A stretch of DNA of 7,499 bases from Rugosibacter sp. Lineage in GTDB: Bacteria > Pseudomonadota > Gammaproteobacteria > Burkholderiales > Rhodocyclaceae. The stretch spans positions 1-7,499 of the forward strand of contig JALRCC010000057.1 of assembly GCA_023257495.1 (NCBI GenBank), in the 5' to 3' direction. The notes beneath the pieces were generated by a model that ran no database searches, had not been told where the DNA came from, and saw only the letters and a program-made list of their open reading frames with translations. Position 1 is the first letter of the stretch. Each line of letters starts with the position of its first letter. The translations under genes were made by a program, and so were the position numbers. Below are positions 1-5,967 of this stretch, piece after piece.

Positions 1-1
1 T

Positions 2-649
2 GATGTGGTCGAAGTCGATCTGGTGCGTGCCACCGTCTCACCAGCGCCGACTTTTCAGCCAGCCCCCCCGATACCACCCGTCCCTGAACCTGCGCCCGAA
101 CCCAAGCCCATCAGCGAACCATCCCCCGCGCCTTTACCCAAAAAACCCGATATCGCCATCAAGGAAAAAGAGAAGGAAGTTCCAAAACCCAAACTGCAAC
201 CTGAACCAAAGCCTGCCGCAGAAACCAAACCCGATACCCCGCCGAGTAAAACCTCTTTTCTCGATCAATTGAAAAAAGAAGCCGAGCACCTGCTGCAACG
301 TAAAAAAACCGACGCCGCTACCGAAGACCTCAATAAAGAAAAAGCCGCCCGCGAAGCCAGTGCCCGCAACAAAGCCATCGCGGATTACCTGTCGCGCATT
401 CGCGGCAAAATCAGGGGCAATATCGTGTTGCCCCCCGACGTCAAAGGGAACCCCGAGGCCATCTTTGATGTCACTCAGCTACCCAGCGGCGAAATCGTCA
501 CTGCACGACTACGCCACTCTTCAGGCAATGCAGCGCTAGATGAGGCCATTGAACGTGCTATTCTCAAATCCAACCCCTTACCCAAACCGGAAAAAAGTGA
601 TCTTTTTTCGCGGACTCTCGAACTCAGCTTTCGTCCGCTCGATGAGTAA
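2..649 (+). CDS. tolA: TolA, cell-envelope energy transducer (5' truncated by window edge)
   Basis: This is the C-terminal part of TolA, the periplasm-spanning arm that links the TolQR proton-driven motor in the inner membrane to TolB and Pal. The frame is open from base 2 with no real start, so the N-terminal membrane anchor lies left of the window. Residues about 15-85 of the visible part form a linker rich in Pro, Lys and Glu (repeated PEP/KP units). Residues about 88-120 are charged and helix-like. The last 90 residues match a TolA/TonB-type C-terminal domain, with a PPDVKGNPEAIFDV stretch, then LPSGEIV, then a helix around NAALDEAIERAI and a final strand ELSFRPL. The linker is proline-rich rather than the long Ala/Lys helix of E. 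coli TolA, as is usual in betaproteobacteria. It ends TAA just upstream of tolB, and the tolB-pal-cpoB context supports the call. Confidence 0.88.
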   Translation, partial: DVVEVDLVRATVSPAPTFQPAPPIPPVPEPAPEPKPISEPSPAPLPKKPDIAIKEKEKEVPKPKLQPEPKPAAETKPDTPPSKTSFLDQLKKEAEHLLQRKKTDAATEDLNKEKAAREASARNKAIADYLSRIRGKIRGNIVLPPDVKGNPEAIFDVTQLPSGEIVTARLRHSSGNAALDEAIERAILKSNPLPKPEKSDLFSRTLELSFRPLDE

Positions 650-673
650 TTGGCCAGACGGTATAATTCTTCC

Positions 674-1945
674 ATGAAAATTCGACCTTTTTTGTTTGCC
701 TGTGCCATAGGCTTCGGGCTGTTCACCCTCAGTGCTCACGCGCAACTCAGAGTCGAGATTACAGGCGCGGGTGCTAACCGGCTGCCGATCGCCATCGCCG
801 ACTTCAGTGGTGATTCATCGGTGACGCAAGGGCTGACTTCCGTGATTCGTGCTGACCTTGATCGCAGCGGCATGTTTCGTTTGATTGATGGCGTCGGCAC
901 GCTCAGTGACAACACCAACCCACCCTTTGCCGATCTCAGGCAGCGCGGTGCAGATGCGGTAGCAGGAGGGACAACCCTGGCTTCGGGCAATGGTCGTTTC
1001 GAAACCCGCGTGCGACTCTCGGATGTCGTCAAGCAAAACACGCTGGATATGCAGGCCTATGTGCACACCGGCGCGCAGTTACGCGCCACAGCCCATCGCA
1101 TTGCCGACGCCATTTATGAAAAGCTCACCGGCGAGCCAGGGGTTTTTTCAACCCGTATCGCGTATGTTGTGAAAAGCACAGGGCGCTTTGAACTGCAAAT
1201 TGCCGATGCGGATGGTGCCAATGCACAGCCTGCGCTAGCATCGCGTGAGCCAATCATCTCACCGACCTGGTCACCCGATGGCAGCAAACTGGCTTATGTT
1301 TCTTTTGAAGCCAAAAAACCGATCATCTATATTCACGACCTGGCTACGGCCAAACGTCATGTGGCGGCCAATTTCAAAGGCTCGAACTCGGCACCTGCCT
1401 GGGCGCCTGATGGCAACCGTCTGGCTGTCGTACTCACCAAAGAGGGTGGCTCACAACTCTTTTTGGTCAATGCCGACGGTAGCGGGGTAAAGCGCTTGGC
1501 AAGCTCTTCCGGTATCGATACCGAGCCGCGATTTTCTCCCGATGGCCAGTTCATCTATTTCACCTCTGACCGTGGCGGCAGCCCGCAAATCTATCGTATC
1601 CCCACTACCGGCGGCACAGTCGAGCGCATTACCTTTGACGGCAGTTACAACGTGACACCACGTCCTTCTCCGAACGGCAAAAGCCTCGCTTATATTGCAC
1701 GCAACAATGGTCGCTTTCAGCTCGCGTTGATGGATCTGGCCACCAAGCAAACACAAATCCTGACGGACTCTTCCAAAGACGAATCTCCCAGCTTCTCGCC
1801 CAATGGCCGCATGATTCTGTATGCGACAGAAATTGGCGGGCGGGGAGTATTAGCGGCAGTATCCAGCGATGGCCGCGTCAAACAAAAACTCTCCGTACAG
1901 GCCGCCGATGTGCGGGAACCTGCCTGGGGGCCGCTAGTCAAATAA
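674..1945 (+). CDS. tolB: TolB, periplasmic beta-propeller of the Tol-Pal system
   Basis: TolB is the soluble periplasmic protein that binds Pal and is pulled off it by energised TolA during outer-membrane constriction. The product is 423 residues, normal for the family. I chose the ATG at 674 because it gives a clean signal peptide (K2, R4, a hydrophobic core, then SAHA with cleavage before Gln24). A TTG start at 650 would place eight extra residues, including two arginines, in front of it. Residues about 24-160 are the TolB N-terminal domain (starting LRVEITGAGANRLPIAIADF). From about 185 onward there are successive propeller motifs: SPTWSPDG, APAWAPDG, EPRFSPDG, TPRPSPNG and SPSFSPNG, ending in EPAWGP. 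The start lies 24 bases after the tolA stop, in an operon arrangement, with only a weak Shine-Dalgarno sequence (GACGG) seen. Confidence 0.96.
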   Translation: MKIRPFLFACAIGFGLFTLSAHAQLRVEITGAGANRLPIAIADFSGDSSVTQGLTSVIRADLDRSGMFRLIDGVGTLSDNTNPPFADLRQRGADAVAGGTTLASGNGRFETRVRLSDVVKQNTLDMQAYVHTGAQLRATAHRIADAIYEKLTGEPGVFSTRIAYVVKSTGRFELQIADADGANAQPALASREPIISPTWSPDGSKLAYVSFEAKKPIIYIHDLATAKRHVAANFKGSNSAPAWAPDGNRLAVVLTKEGGSQLFLVNADGSGVKRLASSSGIDTEPRFSPDGQFIYFTSDRGGSPQIYRIPTTGGTVERITFDGSYNVTPRPSPNGKSLAYIARNNGRFQLALMDLATKQTQILTDSSKDESPSFSPNGRMILYATEIGGRGVLAAVSSDGRVKQKLSVQAADVREPAWGPLVK

Positions 1946-2018
1946 TCTCGCCTACTATTCGCCGCCCATTATTAGCTACCTATCTTTCATCACCTATTGT
2001 TCGCCCCTACCTACTCTC

Positions 2019-2023
2019 AAGGA
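2019..2023 (+). promoter_or_regulatory. Ribosome binding site of pal
   Basis: AAGGA lies seven bases before the pal ATG and fixes that start. The preceding 85-base gap after tolB is C/T-rich with several CCTAC-like words. I see no hairpin terminator or convincing promoter in it, so pal is probably on the same transcript as tolB. Confidence 0.7.
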
Positions 2024-2030
2024 CACTATC

Positions 2031-2582
2031 ATGCGCACCGTCAGCCTGCTTTCCGCCACACTCGTTGCTTTATTATTGACCGCGTGCGGCTCACAACCCC
2101 CAGCACCAGAACAAAACCCTTCCGGGGTGGAATCCCGCAATCCTTCGGTGATCGAGACCACGCCAATTTCGCCTGTGACAGCAACACCAGGCGAAGGCAT
2201 GGATCCACTCAGCATGAAAGCCTTGAAAGATCCGAACAGCCCGCTCTCCAAGCGCAGCATTTATTTTGACTTTGACAGCTATGTCGTCAAAGACGAATAT
2301 CAATCACTGCTGGTGGCGCACAGCAAGTTTCTTGCTGCACATGCCAATATGAAAGTGCTGATTCAAGGCAATGCCGATGAGCGTGGCAGCCGCGAATACA
2401 ACCTGGCTCTCGGTCAAAAACGTTCCGATGCCATCAAAAAAGCGCTCTCTCTCTTGGGCACTTCCGAAAATCAGATGGAATCTGTCAGCCTGGGTGAAGA
2501 AAAACCAACATGCACTGAAGCTACCGAAGAATGTTGGGCGGCAAATCGTCGCGGGGACATTCTTTACTCAGGTGAATTCTGA
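2031..2582 (+). CDS. pal: Pal, peptidoglycan-associated outer-membrane lipoprotein
   Basis: Pal anchors the outer membrane to peptidoglycan and is the target of TolB/TolA. The 183-residue product begins with a short lipoprotein signal and lipobox LLTAC, so Cys19 would be lipidated. The following Gly-Ser carries no Asp inner-membrane retention signal, which fits the outer membrane. Residues about 20-70 are a Pro/Ser/Thr-rich tether. Residues about 74-183 are an OmpA-like peptidoglycan-binding domain: SIYFDFDSYVV, then NADERGSREYN (114-124, the diaminopimelate-binding loop region), QKRSDAIKKAL, and ANRR (171-174) near the end. A conserved-looking pair of cysteines (161, 168) could form the disulfide seen in this family. 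The stop TGA shares one base with the cpoB ATG (TGATG), implying translational coupling. Confidence 0.97.
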   Translation: MRTVSLLSATLVALLLTACGSQPPAPEQNPSGVESRNPSVIETTPISPVTATPGEGMDPLSMKALKDPNSPLSKRSIYFDFDSYVVKDEYQSLLVAHSKFLAAHANMKVLIQGNADERGSREYNLALGQKRSDAIKKALSLLGTSENQMESVSLGEEKPTCTEATEECWAANRRGDILYSGEF

Positions 2583-3322
2583 TGCATCGTGCATTTGCGC
2601 TGGCCCTATTGCTCTTGGCATTGCCAGCGCATGCCGGTCTGTTTGATGACGATCTGGCGCGTCAACGCATCGAGCAGCTGCGCAACGATGTCAATACGCT
2701 CACCCAGCGTACAGAAACGGTCAATAAAAACCAGATTGATTTCGCCAATCAACTAGAAAGCATCCGTACTGACCTTGCCAAACTACGTGGCCAGCAAGAG
2801 GTGATATCTCACGATCTGGACGCCGCGCAAAAACGGCAAAAAGATTTTTATATCGATCTGGATAATCGGCTGCGTAAACTCGAGTCCCCTGCCGCTGAAG
2901 CCGGCACAACCACACCACCGGCCAAAGTAGATAGCGCAAAAGAAACCCGCGACTATGAAACGGCGCTGAACCTGCTCAAAGCATCAAAATTCAAAGAAGC
3001 GGGGGTCAGTTTTCTTGCCTTTCGCGAAGCCTGGCCAAACAGCAGCCTGCTGGACTCTGCAACCTACTGGGGTGCCTATGCCCACGCACAGGCCAAGGAT
3101 CACAAACAAGCCGCCACCTTGTTCGAGAAATTTGCAGCCACTTGGCCGCAAGATGAGCGCGCACCCGATGCCCTCGAAGCGCAGGCAGATAACCTGAAAG
3201 CCCTCAAAGCCACGAACGCCGCGCGTGACGTGCTGCTCAAGCTGAGCACAAAATACCCAGCCAGTGATGCAGGCAAACGCGCCAAGCAAGCACTCAAATC
3301 CACCCCCAGCAAGAAGAAGTAA
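2582..3322 (+). CDS. cpoB: CpoB (YbgF), cell division coordinator of the Tol-Pal system
   Basis: CpoB is a periplasmic protein that in E. coli binds TolA and PBP1B and coordinates outer-membrane constriction with septal wall synthesis. The 246-residue product has a signal peptide (cleavage probable after PAHA, residue 18). Residues about 28-100 are an uninterrupted coiled coil, the YbgF trimerisation region, with many Gln, Asn and Arg and heptad Leu/Ile. A short Pro/Thr linker follows, and residues about 119-240 carry three TPR-like repeats (DYETALNLLKASKFKEAG; LLDSATYWGAYAHAQAKD; RAPDALEAQADNLKALKA). It starts inside the pal stop codon, with an AGGTGA sequence six bases upstream as the probable ribosome binding site. 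Size, domain order and position as the last tol gene all agree with the family. Confidence 0.94.
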   Translation: MHRAFALALLLLALPAHAGLFDDDLARQRIEQLRNDVNTLTQRTETVNKNQIDFANQLESIRTDLAKLRGQQEVISHDLDAAQKRQKDFYIDLDNRLRKLESPAAEAGTTTPPAKVDSAKETRDYETALNLLKASKFKEAGVSFLAFREAWPNSSLLDSATYWGAYAHAQAKDHKQAATLFEKFAATWPQDERAPDALEAQADNLKALKATNAARDVLLKLSTKYPASDAGKRAKQALKSTPSKKK

Positions 3323-3337
3323 CGAGAAACAGTACCC

Positions 3338-4039
3338 ATGCCCGCAGTAACGCCCGCTACCACCGCCACCCGCCATCCCGCCGCGCCTGCCGTGCGTAAC
3401 GACACGCTGCGCATCACGGAAATTTTTCATTCCATTCAAGGTGAATCAAGCCGCGTGGGGCTGCCCACGGTATTTATTCGCCTCACCGGCTGCCCCTTGC
3501 GCTGCACCTGGTGCGACACCGAGTATGCCTTTCACGGCGGCAGTGCCACATCCATTGACGCCATTCTGGCGCAGGTGGCTACATTCAATTGCGCCACCAT
3601 TTGCGTCACCGGTGGCGAACCACTAGCGCAAAAAAATTGCCTGCCCCTGCTCGGCGCGTTGTGCGATGCGGGCTATTCCGTCTCGCTGGAAACCAGCGGT
3701 GCGCTGGACATCAGCGGTATTGATCCGCGTGTTTCGCGAGTCGTGGATATCAAGGCACCCGGCTCGGGCGAAGTGACAAAAAACCGCTGGGAAAATCTCG
3801 ACCTGCTCACCCCGCACGATGAACTCAAACTGGTTCTGGCCTCACGAGAAGATTACGAGTGGGCCTTGGCGGCGTGTCACGAGCGCCGACTTTTTGCGCG
3901 CTGCCCTGTGCTGTTTTCCCCCGTGCAGGGCGAGCTCAAGGCAGAACAGCTCGCGCAATGGATTGTTGACGACCAGCTACCCGTGCGGTTTCAACTGCAA
4001 TTGCACAAAGTGCTGTGGGGTAATACGCCAGGGCGCTGA
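3338..4039 (+). CDS. queE: QueE, 7-carboxy-7-deazaguanine synthase (radical SAM)
   Basis: QueE converts 6-carboxy-5,6,7,8-tetrahydropterin to 7-carboxy-7-deazaguanine, an early step toward preQ0 and queuosine in tRNA. The 233-residue product has the radical-SAM iron-sulfur motif CPLRCTWC (Cys52, Cys56, Cys59), preceded by the family signature EIFHSIQGES. The SAM-binding TGGEP follows at 91-95, then ETSG at 119-122, VDIKAPGSGE at 137-145, and a C-terminal QLQLHKVLWG typical of QueE. The first 20 residues (Ala/Pro/Thr-rich) precede the conserved core and may be a slightly long N terminus. No in-frame Met lies nearer the core, and the Shine-Dalgarno sequence is weak. It begins 15 bases after cpoB, so it is probably cotranscribed with the tol genes. 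No other queuosine genes for this base (queC, queD) are in the window. Confidence 0.95.
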   Translation: MPAVTPATTATRHPAAPAVRNDTLRITEIFHSIQGESSRVGLPTVFIRLTGCPLRCTWCDTEYAFHGGSATSIDAILAQVATFNCATICVTGGEPLAQKNCLPLLGALCDAGYSVSLETSGALDISGIDPRVSRVVDIKAPGSGEVTKNRWENLDLLTPHDELKLVLASREDYEWALAACHERRLFARCPVLFSPVQGELKAEQLAQWIVDDQLPVRFQLQLHKVLWGNTPGR

Positions 4040-4040
4040 G

Positions 4041-4072
4041 TCGCCAAATCGCTAAATCGCTGAATCGCCGAA
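4041..4072 (+). repeat. Four-copy octamer tandem repeat (TCGCYRAA) between queE and gluQ
   Basis: Four consecutive 8-base units read TCGCCAAA, TCGCTAAA, TCGCTGAA and TCGCCGAA, differing only at two positions (C/T at the fifth, A/G at the sixth). The repeat fills the gap right after the queE stop. Its last unit also contributes the left arm of a small CGCCG/CGGCG hairpin. It is too short and too degenerate to be a CRISPR array. Confidence 0.8.
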
Positions 4073-4096
4073 TCCGGCGCGGGGACGTCATTTTTT
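4066..4096 (+). terminator. Weak candidate terminator between convergent queE and gluQ
   Basis: CGCCG (4066-4070) and CGGCG (4075-4079) can form a 5-bp GC stem with an AATC loop. A run of six T follows at 4091-4096, but about 11 bases separate the stem from the T run, so this is not a canonical intrinsic terminator for the + strand. The T run also abuts the gluQ stop codon. I give it low weight. Confidence 0.3.
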
Positions 4097-5034
4097 CATG
4101 GCGTAACAAACGGTTCAGCGAGTGGCAGCGTCCGCTGTCGTGGCACATTGTCAAGCCGCCAATGGCGTATCGCCCACGCCCATAGCTCATCCCGGCTTGC
4201 ATCCACCAGTTCCAGCGGCGGTTGTTGCCCAAGCAATGTCAGCGCACAGATCAAGCTCGCTACGGGCCGCTTGCTATCCAGCGGTGCTGCCAGGGTTTGT
4301 TTCGCCAGCTTCTCACCTGCCGCATTCACCACCACCGGCAAATGCGCGTAAAGCGGAACAGGCAACCCCAAACAATGCTGCAAAAAAATCTGCCGCGCAG
4401 TCGAAAGCAATAAATCGGCACCGCGAACAACATGGGTAACCCCCGCCGCTGCATCATCCACCACCACAGCCAACTGATAGGCAAACAGGCCGTCGGCCCG
4501 ACGCACGATAAAGTCACCCACATCGCGCGATAAATCACTCTCGATGCGGCCTTGAATGGCATCCTCAAAAACAATCGGCGCAGCACCTGCAGATGCAGGG
4601 CTCACGCGTACCCGCCATGCCTGTGTTTTTTTGCCCTCGGCCATGCCCAGACGACACGTGCCCGGATAGATTGCCGCCCCATCAGCCGCGAGCAGCGAAT
4701 CCGCCAGCTCACGACGCGTGCAAGCACAAGGAAACACCTGCCCATTGTTTTGCAATTGCACCAGCGCATCGGCATAGGCTGCTTCGCGCTGATGCTGCCA
4801 CACCACAGCGCCATCCCACGTGAAGCCAAAACTTTCCAGCGTACGCAGGATGTCTTCGGCAGCAGCCATGGAGCAGCGCGGCGCATCAACATCTTCCATG
4901 CGCAGCAGCCATTCCCCACCCCGCGCCCGTGCGTCGAGAAACGAGCCAACGGCAGCAACCAGCGAACCAAAATGCAAAGGCCCCGTGGGAGAAGGGGCAA
5001 ACCGGCCACGATACAGCGGATAGGAAGCGGACAT
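4096..5034 (-). CDS. gluQ: GluQ, glutamyl-Q tRNA(Asp) synthetase
   Basis: GluQ is a truncated relative of glutamyl-tRNA synthetase that activates glutamate and attaches it to queuosine at position 34 of tRNA(Asp). It needs no tRNA for activation and lacks the anticodon-binding domain. The product is 312 residues, in the normal range. GRFAPSPTGPLHFGSLVAA (10-28) contains the HIGH-type motif (HFGS). RMEDVDAPR follows at 45-53. The zinc-site pattern characteristic of GluQ is complete (Cys103-x-Cys105, Tyr123, Cys127). KLAKQ (242-246) stands in for KMSKS. I chose ATG 5034; a TTG one codon earlier is open but less likely. Its substrate nucleoside depends on the pathway of the convergent queE, which makes the neighbour relation functionally sensible. 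It is divergent from the thioredoxin gene with a 74-base shared spacer. Confidence 0.95.
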   Translation of the reverse strand: MSASYPLYRGRFAPSPTGPLHFGSLVAAVGSFLDARARGGEWLLRMEDVDAPRCSMAAAEDILRTLESFGFTWDGAVVWQHQREAAYADALVQLQNNGQVFPCACTRRELADSLLAADGAAIYPGTCRLGMAEGKKTQAWRVRVSPASAGAAPIVFEDAIQGRIESDLSRDVGDFIVRRADGLFAYQLAVVVDDAAAGVTHVVRGADLLLSTARQIFLQHCLGLPVPLYAHLPVVVNAAGEKLAKQTLAAPLDSKRPVASLICALTLLGQQPPLELVDASRDELWAWAIRHWRLDNVPRQRTLPLAEPFVTP

Positions 5035-5098
5035 CAAAATTTGCAGCGCCTATAGAAAAAATGACTCCAAAACGATAGCATAAGCGACCCATTCACTC

Positions 5099-5103
5099 AG
5101 GAA
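5099..5103 (+). promoter_or_regulatory. Ribosome binding site of the thioredoxin-family gene
   Basis: AGGAA lies five bases before the ATG at 5109 and supports that start. The 74-base divergent spacer (5035-5108) must hold promoters for both gluQ and this gene. It is A-rich in the middle, but I could not assign convincing -35/-10 pairs. Confidence 0.6.
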
Positions 5104-5108
5104 CTTTC

Positions 5109-5483
5109 ATGCCCACTCTGCCACTTGATGCTGATAACTTTCAAGCCACCATTACCGACAATGCAACCGTCATTGTGGACTTTTGGGCACCCTGGTGCGG
5201 CCCATGCCGCAACTTTGCCCCCACCTTTGAAGCCGCCGCAGAAAAAAGGCCGGACATCGTCTTCGCCAAAGTGAACACCGAAGAACAGCAGGCAATCGCC
5301 GCAGCCTTCAACATTCGCTCGATTCCCACGCTGATGATTTTTCGCGATCAAATCGCCATCTACTCAGAAGCCGGCGCACTTGCACCGGCGAGCTTTGATC
5401 AGCTCATCGAGCAGGCGATGGCACTGGATATGGATCAGGTACGCAAGGAAATCGCCGGGCAATCGCCATCAGATGCAACATAA
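5109..5483 (+). CDS. Thioredoxin-family protein with WCGPC active site
   Basis: This is a cytoplasmic thioredoxin-like dithiol-disulfide oxidoreductase of 124 residues, with no signal peptide. The fold signature is complete: a beta strand VIVDFWAPW with the buried Asp24, the redox motif WCGPC (Cys30 and Cys33), a helix, a strand VFAKVNTEEQQ, and SIPTLMIF with the cis-proline at Pro73 opposite the active site. The last 20 residues (around LDMDQVRKEIAGQ) extend slightly beyond a classical thioredoxin. The N-terminal zinc finger of TrxC (thioredoxin 2) is absent, so I leave the symbol open. It appears to be monocistronic, since the following 480 bases hold no credible protein. Base composition matches the housekeeping block, so it most likely belongs to the chromosome rather than to the adjacent mobile region. 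Confidence 0.93.
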   Translation: MPTLPLDADNFQATITDNATVIVDFWAPWCGPCRNFAPTFEAAAEKRPDIVFAKVNTEEQQAIAAAFNIRSIPTLMIFRDQIAIYSEAGALAPASFDQLIEQAMALDMDQVRKEIAGQSPSDAT

Positions 5484-5502
5484 CTCAATTCGAGAAGATG
5501 CC

Positions 5503-5867
5503 TCAACGATGAGCGCTCAGCGGTGCTTCCTGCTAATGACCCTCAACGCTGGAGCACCGGACGGCAAAAGCAGGTAAAGCCCACTATGGCAGGTAAGGTG
5601 CACCGAAGGGGATCGGCTAATCGATATCCGCTGCCCTTGCGGGGCGCAACCCGCGGGCTTGTACACACAATCCAACGAAACAGGTCATCGATTCAGCACC
5701 GAGACGCCAGCCGAATATCCACGGAGGCATTGTTCCCTGCCTACCTGCCGACCGGTCCGCGAAAAGTCGGCGCTGGTAATACGGCGAGCGCGGTGATCCC
5801 CGGGGGAATGAAAAACGGCGCAGGAGAAACCGCGCCATTTTTTACGCCTCGCGGAGCGTGAAAGGAG
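5503..5867 (+). ncRNA. HEARO / omega-RNA-like structured RNA (IscB guide-scaffold type), standalone
   Basis: I find no credible protein here, but the + strand folds richly. CGGTGCT (5521-5527) pairs with AGCACCG (5553-5559). Inside that hairpin CCTGCT (5529-5534) can pair with AGCAGG (5569-5574), forming a pseudoknot. GCAGGTA (5570-5576), or its second copy in GGCAGGTA (5588-5595), pairs with TACCTGCC (5742-5749). AAGCCC (5577-5582) pairs with GGGCTT (5655-5660) and encloses hairpins at 5610-5629 and 5633-5645. GCCGAC/GTCGGC closes 5747-5771. Near the 3' end are CCCCGGGGGAA, a GC hairpin with a T tract, a second hairpin, and AAAGGAG. This order agrees with my recollection of HEARO/omega RNAs, which precede iscB in IS200/IS605-type elements and take their guide from the 5' flank. 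No iscB follows. The family call is from memory of the architecture; the folding is seen directly. Exact ends are uncertain. Confidence 0.62.
5817..5843 (+). terminator. Terminator-like hairpin with T tract in the 3' part of the structured RNA
   Basis: GGCGC (5817-5821) pairs with GCGCC (5832-5836) around a 10-base loop, and six T follow at 5838-5843. This resembles an intrinsic terminator and could end the structured RNA. In the omega RNAs I recall, a comparable hairpin sits between the scaffold and the iscB ribosome binding site. A further small hairpin (ACGC 5844-5847 with GCGT 5856-5859) follows directly. Confidence 0.5.
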
Positions 5868-5877
5868 TTTTCTATAG

Positions 5878-5943
5878 ACTCAACGTAGAAGTGAGCGGGC
5901 TGCGCGGCTTTTCGCGCAAGTCGCCTCGAACGCAGGGTTAGCC
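5878..5943 (-). other. attC recombination site of the cupin cassette (66 bp)
   Basis: Read on the - strand, the site begins GGCTAAC (5943-5937) and ends GTTGAGT (5884-5878), which matches the GTTRRRY core site exactly. The first box deviates from RYYYAAC at its second base. Between them lies an imperfect inverted repeat with TGCGCG (5901-5906) facing CGCGCA (5913-5918). The site is closely similar to the attC at 7385-7450 over most of its left half. It sits 24 bases downstream of the cupin stop codon, as expected for a cassette attC, and marks the distal end of the visible array. Confidence 0.82.
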
Positions 5944-5967
5944 CTCATTTGATACTTGGCACTCACC

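Noticed and set aside
650..673. TTG start for tolB and a TATAAT at about 662-667 as a promoter.
   Set aside because: The ATG at 674 gives a proper signal peptide. The TATAAT has no suitably spaced -35 element and lies 8 bases before the start codon inside an operon.
4041..4072. Possible CRISPR-like repeat.
   Set aside because: Units are eight bases with no spacers, and there are no cas genes.
4122..5055. Several + strand frames opposite gluQ.
   Set aside because: They are antisense shadows of a complete GluQ reading frame with all catalytic and zinc-site residues.
5523..5861. An open frame of 112 codons across the structured-RNA interval on the + strand.
   Set aside because: It has no ribosome binding site and no recognisable motif, its composition is Arg/Pro/Gly-rich as expected from hairpin-rich GC sequence, and the pairing pattern explains the region better as RNA.
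5503..5867. Other large structured RNAs: RNase P RNA, tmRNA, 6S RNA, group I intron, cobalamin riboswitch.
   Set aside because: Their signature sequences (RNase P GAGGAAAGUCCGGGC-type core, the tmRNA tRNA-like ends, group I P7 core, the cobalamin box) are not present.
5484..5877. Group II (IIC-attC) intron, since such introns insert at attC sites.
   Set aside because: I see neither a GUGYG-type 5' end at a plausible boundary nor a domain V with its AGC/GNRA features, and no reverse transcriptase frame follows.
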